Origin: Acanthococcus lagerstroemiae
Lineage: Eukaryota; Arthropoda; Insecta; Hemiptera; Eriococcidae
DNA length: 64,000 nt
Assembly: GCA_031841125.1 (NCBI GenBank)
Contig: CM063112.1
Span: forward strand, 13,976,603 to 14,040,602
Reading direction: 5' to 3'
The notes under the pieces are model-generated. The model was not told the DNA's origin, did not search any database, and saw nothing but the letters and a program-made list of their open reading frames with translations. Shown here piece by piece: positions 55,215-64,000 of the stretch. The position numbers were made by a program, and so were the translations under genes. Every line of letters begins with the position of its first letter. Position 1 is the first letter of the stretch.

Positions 55215-55615
55215 AGCGCCATATCCGTGTCCATAATGTTGCAGGGTAACCTGGTGGGGTAATTGGACTAGTTTTCCATCGCTTTTTCTTTGGTTTGTCG
55301 TATTCGATTATGTCTTTCTGCATGCCGAAGATGTGTACGCACATGAATTGTGACTGCCCACGTGTCTCGTAACGTTGAGCCACGAGACACACACAACTTA
55401 GCACGTTTTCGGTGAGTAGTGCTTTGTTCCTGAGAACTAGCGGGCAACTGAAGAGCACGCTATCTATCCACCTCGACTGGTACTACAGTCGCTCTCTTGG
55501 CTCATGTGGTTTGGAGAAACGGTCACCAACTTCTCAATACTGGAAACTGAATCCATGTCACAAGGATGTGAGCGGCAAGCACGATACCATTCAGCCACAA
55601 CACGACTGGAACGTT
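55215..55615 (-). mobile_element. diverged SINE copy
   Basis: Plus-strand landmarks in order: GCGCCATATCCG (3' end), GCCGAAGATGTGTACGCACA, CACGTGTCTCGTAACGTTGA, GAGCACGCTATCTATCCACC, TCGACTGGTACTACAGTCGC and a degraded head with CATTCAGCCACAAC. It is the most diverged copy and is closest to the 14.6-17.6 kb array in its GAGCACGCTA(T/C)CTATCCACC part, which links the two repeat types. Confidence 0.7.
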
Positions 55616-55695
55616 ATGTATACATATATGTTCGCACTATTGGAACCACTAATCGCTATATCGCATATTGTCCATGTATTTCCATTGGTTACGTC

Positions 55696-56894
55696 TAGTG
55701 TTGGGACTTTTGGTTCAATCTTGTGACATACTTCAATCGTTAGCCTACAAACGAATGAAGTACTTCATGAAGTAGTTCGTTTAGTTCATTTGAACGAGGT
55801 GATCACTGAAGTAGAAAAGGAGTTAATAGATGGAGCAGAGTGGTGGTAACTTAGATTTTCTTCGTGTGTTGCCTGACTGTTTTGAACAGGAGGATGGGCG
55901 GAGGTTTCTACAATTTCAAGCAGAAAATGATTGAAAATACTTCGAAAATACGGCTTTGTTATCAAAAATAATTTGCACTTGATACCGACATCGGAAACAA
56001 AACAAAGTTGAGAAGTAACTACCAGTAAGGCTGTATACCTATGCTTTAGCTATACAGCCTTACAACCAAAAGACCAACGAGATCAGTGGTCACAGATCAT
56101 TAATTGAGTACAACTAGGATTCGCGTTTGAACGCTCCTGTAGAAGCGCTAGTGTCAAGTCTCTAAGTAGGATACCGCTGTTTTCCCCGTAAGAACATGTA
56201 CTAATATAATCGACTGTACCATTGTAAATATCAATAGTGAAGAGAACAAAAGTGACAGCCCTTCTCGTTTTCTTTCATATAAGACCAGTTGCAGCTTTTG
56301 GCAGAACATTTTTGTGGCGCACGAAACTGAATTCAAATACTGTACTAATTCGCCATAAGCTTTCCTACTTACAGACAGTTTCACATAACGGCCGCTACGA
56401 GCGCACCCGTTGCGTCCAAACACGAATCAAAGTATTAATTACCGCTGCAGTGTTACCATTGGAATGAAAATGAAATAGTGAAATGCGAATTTAATTTTAA
56501 AAATTTCGACCTACCCAAATATTCCAATAAACTTGGGTTTTTGATGTATTTTTCGAACTTTTTTCATGTGTTGCCCAAGTAGTATCGTGTGTTGCCCAAG
56601 CATCAGGGCAGTATTGAAGTTGCCACTACTGAGATGGGGTGTTAAGGAAATGAACGAAATGAAATTAACGAACGAAGAACGACCAATGATTTTTTATTGT
56701 GCGAATGAAGGAAGAAGTGCGAAGAACGAAGAAGGACATAGAACAAAGAAGTAGGTACATCATGATTACGGATTCAGAAGCGATGTTTTATCCTGACTGA
56801 ACTACTTCATTCTCAATCGGTGAAGTATAGTTCATTCATTCATTGAAATGAAGTGCTTTACTGAAGTACTTCGCAAATGAATGACCCAACTTTA
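55696..56894. mobile_element. hAT-like non-autonomous element, 1.2 kb
   Basis: The ends are TAGTGTTGGGAC and (complement) TAAAGTTGGGTC. GTTACGTC (55688-55695) and GTTATGTC (56895-56902) form an 8-bp duplication with one difference. Subterminal GAAGTACTTCATGAAGTAG and GAAGTGCTTTACTGAAGTA words are also inverted. The interior includes the repeat shared with 10990-11460 and no transposase. Confidence 0.75.
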
Positions 56895-56897
56895 GTT

Positions 56898-57227
56898 ATG
56901 TCAACCAAAAGTGTACATAATGAAAGTCCGTCGACGACTCCTCCGAAAAAGAAAACGAAAACTGAACTTGTTGGCGACAAGGAGAATCTGTTTGACATCC
57001 TCAAGAAAGTAAAGAACGGTGACATGCTTAGAGAGGTTCGTGGGAAAATCGAAATGTTGACTGATATTAATGCCGGCGCTGAGGCTGACAAGCAGAACCT
57101 TATCCCTGAAAAGCAGTGTACCGAGGACGAGAAGGAGAAAATCAAGAATGAAAAATTCGAACGGGATACCCAGCTAAAAACAAGATGTTCTATTGGCAGT
57201 ATGTTGAACATATTTAAAACTGAATGA
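56898..57227 (+). CDS. intact orphan ORF, 109 aa, wedged between two hAT insertions
   Basis: The product begins MSTKSVHNESPSTTPPKKKT and is hydrophilic and rich in Lys and Glu. It contains a basic PPKKKTKTE patch that could be a nuclear signal, then DILKKVKNGDMLREVRGKIE and a charged C-terminus ending GSMLNIFKTE. No signal peptide, membrane segment or known domain is visible, and I do not recognise the family. The ATG lies inside the right copy of the target duplication of the hAT-like element 55696-56894; the left copy has ACG. An in-frame ATG at 56877 lies in the transposon end and is less likely as the start. After the stop, another hAT-like element begins at 57253; beyond it comes ACAATAAAAACAC, a possible poly(A) signal. 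It could be a retrocopy, an exon, or part of an unknown transposon protein. No splice sites were seen at its edges. Confidence 0.4.
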   Translation: MSTKSVHNESPSTTPPKKKTKTELVGDKENLFDILKKVKNGDMLREVRGKIEMLTDINAGAEADKQNLIPEKQCTEDEKEKIKNEKFERDTQLKTRCSIGSMLNIFKTE

Positions 57228-57434
57228 AAAGTGATCTAAGAAGAATTTCTACCAGTGGCATGCGGTGATTTTTCCTAGGAGGTAAGCAATAAGCATAGAG
57301 GTGAAGTAAAAGTCAGAATAAAAGTATGAAACATGCTACTACAAAACGGCATTGATGGAATTATTCAAATTGTCGTATCCCTGTGTAGGGTCATTCCATA
57401 TGCATTTATTCTTTCCTGTAACGAATAACAGACA

Positions 57435-57650
57435 CAGAGACGTACCACCGAAGAGTTTCTCCGGGGGTGGGGGATTGTGAAAGTCCCAACTGACTCAACT
57501 CAAAATTACCAAGCATCAAAGCAAATAAAAACCTTTTGACTTGTTGAATTTTTCCAACTCCGCGTGATTGAACTTTTAAAATTTCCCAACTATTGAGTGA
57601 AAAATTCTTACAGGGCGGAGTTGCCCCCGCCCCCTATCGGTACGTCCCTA
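57435..57650. mobile_element. CAGGGACGTACC hAT MITE, copy 3 (nested)
   Basis: The ends are CAGAGACGTACC and GGTACGTCCCTA, each with one change from the family. AACAGACA and AATAGACA flank it. The surrounding sequence and position equal those of copy 1, so copies 1 and 3 moved within their host element and do not represent independent insertions. Confidence 0.85.
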
Positions 57651-58329
57651 AATAGACAGGACCAACAAAACGGTTCTCCACCATAACCACAAAATGTTTT
57701 CATATTGTAATACGAGGTAATGTCTAGTAAAACTCGAACCACCTCTCTTTTGCTCAGTTTTAAAAAATGGTAATTCTGGTTTAGGCGTCCCACAATTTAT
57801 AATTTCTAAGTAAAATAATTTTTTATTTTACTAAAATGAATCAAAATGAGTAAAAACATTCCAGTTCAATTTTTCAATCAAAATTTTTAAAACTTGTGCA
57901 CTGGAATACAGTCAAAAATGAGCGTCTCTTATCATTCAGTTTTATAATTTATACTCCTCAAATTCACGATAGGTAACTCATAAGAAAGCAGAGTGTTTTA
58001 TAGGAGATAAATTACAAAAGACAAGAGTATAAATAATTTTTGAAAAAGCGAGCAATTCAGGCCAGAATAAATGTTAACATTTTTTAAAATTTAAACTTAA
58101 AATTAAAAATTTTCAAAAAACAAAAACTAGCAAAAAATAATTATTAATAAATCTCATAAATTCCATTAAAAAAAAAAAATCATCGGACTTTGTGATATCA
58201 GATATTTTTACTTAAACTACTCTTCATGTCAGTTATTTATTTCATAATTCCGTTTCAATTTTTCATTCTCATTTCTTATCATATCATTAATCATTATCAT
58301 CTGTCAATCATCAATTATGTCTTTTTGTT

Positions 58330-58405
58330 TTTTTCACAATTTACATCAATTTTACATTTTACATTTCATTTTACATTTTACATAAAATGTTTTACATGTA
58401 AAATG
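58330..58405. repeat. (TTTTACAT)n tract
   Basis: About 75 bases of TTTTACAT, TTTACATTTCA and ATGTAAAA words, also partly palindromic (TTTTACATGTAAAA). It lies within hAT-like copy B. Confidence 0.8.
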
Positions 58406-58741
58406 CCAGCCCTGATTCAAACATAACGCGTTGACTAGTTGAAAAACATAATCACGTTTCACTTGTCAACTTCAACGTTCATGTGTAGCCAAGCCGAGGC
58501 AAGCCTGACTCAAAGCGTTTCCAGAACGCAACCAAACGCACGCAGGTTTCGTCGCGTTGAAGATGTTAATGCGTGAATTTACAATATACTTGAGCATACG
58601 CGTCGTAAGCGTCAATACATTTGGTGTTTTACCCAACGTTTCATTATCTTTTATTTGTTACAAGTTGAAGTTGATACTGTGTATGAAAACTTATTTTGTC
58701 GGGAATTTTCTGGGTAAGCGGCGTACGCCCCTGACTTCTAC

Positions 58742-61485
58742 TACAATAAAAACACATTCAAAGATATGCTGATAACTGAAAATGTAATAAAATGAACGAG
58801 GAAATATACCAGCTTTGAGTATTTCATCTCAAAAACCCGTCAAATAATACATAATTTGGCGTTATTAAATGAGAGGGTAAAAACTATTCGTTCAAGAAGG
58901 CCTTGAAGAATACCAAATCTGCTGTCAGTAGCCATAGCGATAAACTTGATTCATTTACACGTCTTGTCTCCGAAATTTATCTAATAAGATTATATACAAC
59001 TCTACCAGACTCAATAAGACCCTTCAAAACTATTTAATGAAGATCTCTCAAGACCATTTAGTACTTTTTTCAGGCTGGTCCGTTGCGTAGCCACTTTTCC
59101 AAGTGCGAGAACTACTCTTTTTGGTGGGGAAAATTGGGGAGAAATTTCAAATTTCACGTTCAGAAATTCAGTTTAATCTGAAAACCCTATAGGAGTAATT
59201 CGATGTAGACAATGTACTTCATGAAAATTAGGTCATTCCTTCTTCCTGAGTGCCTTAGTTTTGTGCTGCACTCAAAAAAATTAAACCAAAGTGGCTCTGC
59301 TTCTCGCCCCTCCTATCTCTAGTTATCTGTTTGTTAGTTGAAAAAGCAAATCAGCCAACTTACTATATCAAATTTTGCCATTTGAGGACTCACTTGAGAA
59401 CTTGACCAGCTTGATAAAATTTTTGAAATCAATAAGCGAATAAAGTTATTCCTTTTCTAAGTTTACCAATTCATTAAAAACTTATTTATTTCTGGGGAAG
59501 GAATCCCTGTTTCCCTGTGAACTTTATTTGAACCCGTATATAATTTTCTGGACAAATATTCAGTCCTAGCCTTTACAATCACTCGCATGCGAAAAGCTAA
59601 GGAGAGTGAGACGCGTCCACTCGAAAGGTTGTTTCGTGAACTCGTAGTTCCTAGGTTCTTTCTTTCCTTGTCCTCACATCGCGAGTGAAACATTAGTAGC
59701 GTGAGTCGTCAAATCTTCCAGGGCACCCGGGGCCGATACTCGATTTTCGCTGGACTATGTGCGAGCGAGAAAAAAAAGTGTAATTTAATTTAAGCTCGAT
59801 GAAATCGGATCGATGTGCTCGATTGCCCCGGGGAATACGCAATAAGGAATCTCACGTCGCCGCCATCGAACATTCGGTTATCAGCAGAAATTATTACGAT
59901 ATGATTTCGATTTATATACGTTTTTATCGAAAAATAAGGATAAAGAGCGAGAGAACGCCGCGATAGTCTTCTAACTACAGGATTGATATCTTATCTGCTA
60001 ATCAGCTTTCTTGCGAATGAGTGGGGGAAAATAGTGCAATTTATGAGAGCCTGAAATTTAGATCGCGAGCTTGCGAAGATAGGAAGGTACATATTAGGAA
60101 TCAATGTTGGAACCACCCCGTCCGACTCCTTGGGCTCACGACTGTGAAAAAGAGAGGGTCGAAATGAGACATCAAGCTGGTGCTAGCCTACTATCGCCAA
60201 AAATGTAAAATCCTTCGAATAAAAATTAAAGCTCTGTAGCAAAATTATTTACCATGCCCTCAACTTCCCAAGCCTCCCGCTAGACTGAATCCATCGCCTC
60301 ATCGACAGGGGGTATCGCCACGCCAATGAACAATGTAATTAGACGGACAGCGAAAAGATGTCGAGAACTCCGCGAAAGAATAGCCGTTACAGTTCCGTCA
60401 ATGAAGAAAATCAGTGTAGGTTTCCACGAGCCTGGCATGGACTGGTAAAATCTTGTAAAGTCTGCAGACTTCAGAATTGTACGATTATGGGAATGTGGCA
60501 TTAGCACATCATCAGCGAGCAACGCCGAATACAAAGGGGAAGGCAGATCATGTGGTGTATTTTTCTCAATGTCCTGATGAGTAAATGACCCGTTATACGA
60601 ATTCAATTAGCGAGAAATCCACACCTTCTATTATGCTCCGTACATCGATCCCGAGCTGATGCTGTTCCAGACATGAAATTCAAGTCCAGCCAAGACCAGC
60701 TACGGAGTTCGATGTTGAAAAAGGCAAGGAATCGCCAATCAGAGTGCCCGGTTCTCGTCGATGGTCTTCCCCAAATGCACTTTTCATGAATAACAATGAC
60801 AGATAGTGGAAAACAAAATTAAGATAAGGCTGCCGAGGTAGGGATAAGGGTGCAAACCGATGTCGTAGTCGGAGATCCGGCAAGAACCCCCACCCTCGGT
60901 GGAGTTCGTCTTTAGCCTCTGGACTGTGCGTACTTTCAGAGTGAAATCGGATCGTTTTCGCTTTTTTGTCGGAGTTACGTATTACGTTCGCGTTTTTTCA
61001 TTTTTTTCCCCTAGTTTCTGTGTTTTATGCTATAGTAAAACGTCAGTGGGTAATGTACCTTTAGTCTTAAGTATTTTCGCTGTAGGTGGCTAAGGGAGTC
61101 TTCATTTTAGATGGGCAAATTGTCGCAAATTTACCAAGGATTTCTTCATAAGGCAAATGTAACACCCGAGGGAGCCAAATTGAAACTCAAGTCCACCGAC
61201 CGTCCGGTACCACTGTCGGCGAGGGTTCCTTCCTTTGCAAATTAGTTTATGCGTGGAAACAGGGATACGTCAAGTCACGATCCCACAGGCCTTTTGGCGG
61301 AGGAATTGTGCGCTTCGTTGGCCCATATGGCCCCGCGTTAATTTTGTTCGTCCATCGTGACGACAGCATGGGGAGGGATGGTGACCCATCATGTGGATAC
61401 GTCGTCCGTGGCTATTATCCGTATCTGGACCACATCTTTTCTCCCCTACGTTAGCGCCGACCTCCGGGGGCAGTGCAACATTAAC
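58742..61485. other. unassigned DNA with a CpG-rich core
   Basis: 58742-59600 is AT-rich with nothing recognised. 59600-60050 is CpG-rich. 60100-60900 contains two minus-strand open frames (60606-60280 and 60883-60680) of balanced composition but without any recognised domain, splice-site support or clear start, so I do not call them. 60900-61485 is unassigned. Confidence 0.35.
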
Positions 61486-61865
61486 CAGGGTTGCCACTTT
61501 CTGGAAAACCGGGAAAAGTCAGGGAATTTGGTCAGTCAGGGAAAAGTCAGGGAAATTTTCTGAAAATAACAAACGAGTTTGTATTTTATCAGAGTAAACT
61601 TTTTTTATCATAACATAAGAATAATGATAATCTATTCGCAAATGAAATAGTCTATAATATTGAAAAATATTACATAAATTACATCTGTACCTTCTTCTTC
61701 TCGATAGCGATTTTTTTTAAATCTATATTGTAAAAAATTTCTGTGACTCTCCTCCCTCTGGACTTCTCGGAATCCTGTAAAAAAGTCAGGGAAAATTGGA
61801 AAAGTTGGCCTGGAAACCCGGGAAAAGTCAGGGAAAATCAATCCTGAAAAATAGTGGCAACCCTG
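61486..61865. mobile_element. CAGGGTTGCCAC hAT-type MITE, 380 bp
   Basis: The ends are CAGGGTTGCCACTTTCTGG and TAGTGGCAACCCTG, inverted for 12 bases. Repeated GGGAAAAGTCAGGGAAA words occur near both ends, with an AT-rich centre. No clear 8-bp duplication is seen. A decayed relative lies at 29840-30280. Confidence 0.75.
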
Positions 61866-62200
61866 AATACCTTCCCACACGTTTATTTCGAATTTAATAA
61901 AGCTCCATCTTAGTTCCCACGCGTGGCCCAGCCCCCTATGGGTGATGATGAATAAAATCTAAGGAGAGGTTCTTCAATCAAGTTATTGACGTACACCTAG
62001 TCACCATGTGGTGTTGGTTTTTTAAAAATTATTTTGTTTTTCCTTACAATTTAACTTTTTTGTTCGGCCCAGGGTGGTTTTAAAACACCGAAAGCATAAG
62101 TCCAATAACCAAATTTTGTCATGTTTTGACAAGATGAACGGATAGCTGGAGCTGCTCACCGCAGCTTTCATTGTGCGCGGGTGAATCTTTGTAGAGTAAA
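61866..62200 (+). other. probable 5' non-coding part of the Tigger remnant
   Basis: AT-rich sequence directly before the decayed Tigger transposase. GTTCGGCCCAGGGTGG near 62063 could be an element end, but no matching inverted repeat was found downstream. Confidence 0.3.
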
Positions 62201-62800
62201 ATGAAAAGAAATTTGAAAACGTTGACTAAAAATGCAAAAGTACAAGTCACAGAGTATGTTGAAGCAAATCCAAATCGACGTCGTAGAGATGTAGCATTAC
62301 AATTCAACATCCGTGAGTCCACCCCTCTCACGTATCCTGTCAAAGAAGACAGAAATCATTGAAGCAACTAAAAGTGGAGCAAGTAGTAAGCGAATTAAAT
62401 TTTGTGAGTAGGTATCCAGCACTTGAAGAAGATTTGTTGACCTAGTTCAAGCAAGGTCAAGGTCGAAATGTTCTCATCAGTGGTGAGTTTCTCAAGACTA
62501 AAGCTAAATTCTTCGCGGAACGTCTTGGAATCTAGGAGTTTAGAGTCAGTAACGGTGGGCTGGATGGTTTCAAAAGGAGACATGACATAACGTTTCGAAA
62601 AACTTGGGGAGAAAGTAAAGATGTGAACACTGAATTTGGCTCGAAGTGGATGAACGATGGAGCTTCCCACGATTGTGGAGGACTATGCCCCGGCTTTTAT
62701 TTATTTCGCTGCCGAAACCGGATTATTCTATAAATGTATGCCAGTTAAGACAATGACTTTTGAAGGCGAGTAGTGCAGCGGCAGGCAAATTGAAACTTTT
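62201..62800 (+). pseudogene. Tigger/pogo-type transposase pseudogene
   Basis: The start MKRNLKTLTKNAKVQVTEYV, then RRRRDVALQFNIRES, is the N-terminal helix-turn-helix of the CENP-B/Tigger family. After a frameshift near 62328 it reads SRILSKKTEIIEATKSGASS. Then, past a second shift, come YPALEEDLLT, GRNVLISGEFLKTKAKFFAE and VSNGGLDGFKRRHDITFRKT, the CENP-B-type DNA-binding domain. A further shift leads to LPTIVEDYAPAFIYFAAETG and LFYKCMPVKTMTFEGE, the beginning of the DDE domain. The family has ADETGL here, and the first catalytic aspartate is replaced by alanine. The sequence stops after about 200 codons, so the rest of the DDE domain is lost. Two in-frame stops also occur. It is a dead fragment of a cut-and-paste transposon. 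Confidence 0.85.
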
Positions 62801-62892
62801 CTAAATGAAAACCAATTTAAGTGCAAAAAAAAAAACTTTGGTTCTTTGAGATTCTACTTTTTCAAGTTCTGCTGTGTTATATTGTTAGTAGG

Positions 62893-63136
62893 CTGACACA
62901 TAAATGGTAAAGAATCAAAACTCACATTTGCCATTTTACTTAGAGGGCGCAAATAGGCAACATATTGTACACGGGTGCAGGAATATCTTTGCTGCGCCTG
63001 TGAACGTGAAGTATGTTATACATATCGCACATTCACAGGCGCAGCAAAGATATTCCTGCACCCGTGTACAGTATGTTGCCTATTTGCGCCCTTGAAGTCA
63101 AATGGCAAATGTAAGTTTCGATTCTTTACGTGTCAG
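62893..63136. repeat. long near-perfect hairpin, ~110-bp arms
   Basis: The left arm 62893-63008 starts CTGACAC and runs through AAAGAATCAAAACTCACATT, GGCGCAAATAGGCAACATAT and GGGTGCAGGAATATCTTTGC. The right arm 63027-63136 is its complement with only about ten changes plus an 8-9 bp difference near the outer end. The loop is about 18 bases. It may be a fold-back element. If transcribed across, it would give a long hairpin suitable for Dicer-2. Open frames on it are by-products. Confidence 0.9.
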
Positions 63137-63139
63137 TGC

Positions 63140-64000
63140 GCTCACTGTTTATTTTGTCGAGGAATCTCTGTAGACCCTCTATGGAGTCAGCTATGATTAC
63201 CGTGCCGTCTGCACATCATAGGCTATTTATGATCCTGCTGTTGACCCTTAATCAGTTATATGGTGGACGTTACTGAGCGCAGTTGCGAATCGCTCGGAAG
63301 CCACGGTAGCAACACTATAAACCATCCCTTGGCAACGTCTTTTAGGGGTTTGCAGTGGCGCTTAGCACAGCCAGTCATTTTCAACCGACCCTGTAATCAC
63401 CCGAAATTTGAAGAAGAAAATATCCGAAAACTCGAGTAGTGGAAGGGGCCGTGTAGATGGAAATGCGAGAACGCGCGTATTTCAATCTGCATGCAGTCTC
63501 GTCGCGCAGACTTTTGTCGCATTTTGTATTATGATGCATGAATTTTTAATTCGCCTTAGAAGCTTTTCATTAGCCCGCTTATGCAGTATGTACATGTGCT
63601 CTTTGTCCTGCTACCCGCTAGCAACGTATAGATGTCTTTTCGAATTAAAAATTCGCCTACACGCCCGCTATTTGTGTCGCAAACGGGTGATACAGCATAT
63701 AAGATTTCACCACCTGGTATAAACTCAAAAGCGTCAGTGTGTGCCCGAATAACGACAACGCCTTTGCCGTTAATGAATTATATATCAGACTATCTCGCGC
63801 ACACATAAAACGATGAGATGGTGTGGCACACGGTGGCAGAATCGAGACGAACAAAGGCGAATTTGGAAAGGAATAAATAACCGGCAACGTGTACTTTCGC
63901 AGGGTACTCCCGTATAGGAAGTGGAACAAGAAACTGAAATAGTTAATACGTAATTTCAAAACGCAAGAGTGCGGCGGCAAAAAGCAAAGGCGTTTGAAAA
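63140..64000. other. CpG-rich low-repeat block to the window end
   Basis: Sequence with many CpG, no recognised repeat and no convincing exon. The opposing open frames at 63408-63722 (+) and 63657-63980 (-) have no domains. Confidence 0.4.

Larger units (their letters stand above)
57253..58733. mobile_element. hAT-like non-autonomous element, copy B, 1.5 kb
   Basis: The ends are CAGTGGCATGCGG and GCGGCGTACGCCCCTG. ATTTCTAC (57245-57252) and ACTTCTAC (58734-58741) form an 8-bp duplication with one change. It matches 39445-40680 in order. Between about 57800 and 58430 it contains an AT-rich tract with TTTTACAT repeats that is weak or absent in copy A. It carries the MITE 57435-57650. No transposase frame remains. 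Confidence 0.82.

Noticed and set aside
60280..60883. Two minus-strand open frames of balanced composition
   Set aside because: No recognised domain, a stop directly before the first start, no splice sites I trust, and the two frames cannot be joined without assumption. Left as unassigned.
61486..61865. Target duplication for the CAGGGTTGCCAC MITE
   Set aside because: The 8 bases on either side (ACATTAAC and AATACCTT) do not match, so no duplication is claimed although the inverted ends are clear.
62904..63196. Plus-strand open frames over the 62.9-kb hairpin
   Set aside because: They result from the inverted repeat; both arms encode unrelated peptides and no family signal is present.

Overview
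The window looks like repeat-rich, gene-poor chromosomal DNA of an arthropod, most likely an insect. The basis is the mix of transposon families: Jockey- and RTE/CR1-like non-LTR elements, mariners, hAT elements and their small derivatives, a Tigger/pogo remnant and tRNA-headed SINEs. It also has spliceosomal splice sites, no operons and no ribosome-binding sites. Species and order cannot be fixed from the sequence alone. Everything below was read by eye; no database search or folding program was run.

Host coding content is very small. The only confident host exon is 48974-49108 (+). It encodes the N-terminal two thirds of a SAM domain and is bounded by a TTACAG acceptor and a GTAAGT donor in phase 0. 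The flanking DNA is therefore probably intron of a SAM-domain gene on the plus strand. An intact 109-codon ORF at 56898-57227 (+) lies wedged between two hAT-like insertions and has no recognisable family. A possible TATA-driven first exon on the minus strand at 539-676 is speculative.

Layout. 0-11.5 kb: a CpG-rich start, then LINE pieces (one split by a mariner), a large Jockey-type ORF2 (2625-4748 -), a second LINE fragment directly abutting it, a ZMYM1/hAT transposase pseudogene, an RTE-like linker fragment, a CpG-rich block and an RNase H LINE tail. 11.5-18 kb: a 1.2-kb hAT-like element (11985-13180) with an ~83-bp minisatellite and a palindromic element inside it, then a ~135-bp tandem array related to the SINE family, interrupted by hAT insertions. 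18-27 kb: a CpG-rich block, LINE tail, TIR elements, a dimeric hAT MITE, and an ~85-bp minisatellite at 25.2-26.3 kb. 28-40 kb: SINE copies, RTE- and CR1-like LINE pieces, a complete but decayed mariner (34902-36104) carrying an insertion, a second mariner fragment and several hAT MITEs with 8-bp duplications. 40-52 kb: more SINEs, MITEs, GTTACC-rich dimeric repeats, the SAM exon and an AT-rich intron-like stretch. 52-64 kb: CpG-rich blocks, a third palindromic element, two 1.2-1.5-kb hAT-like elements around the orphan ORF, a decayed Tigger transposase and a long near-perfect hairpin at 62893-63136.

The most notable patterns are a family of palindromic elements carrying paired inverted CCGCCATTTTGA (YY1/Pho-like) sites, two long hairpins that could act as hairpin-siRNA sources, tandem amplification of SINE-type sequence into a satellite-like array, and alternation of CpG-rich low-repeat blocks with AT-richer transposon blocks. 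I found no CRISPR array, bacterial defence system or operon. The biology on view is nested transposon ecology around one host gene.
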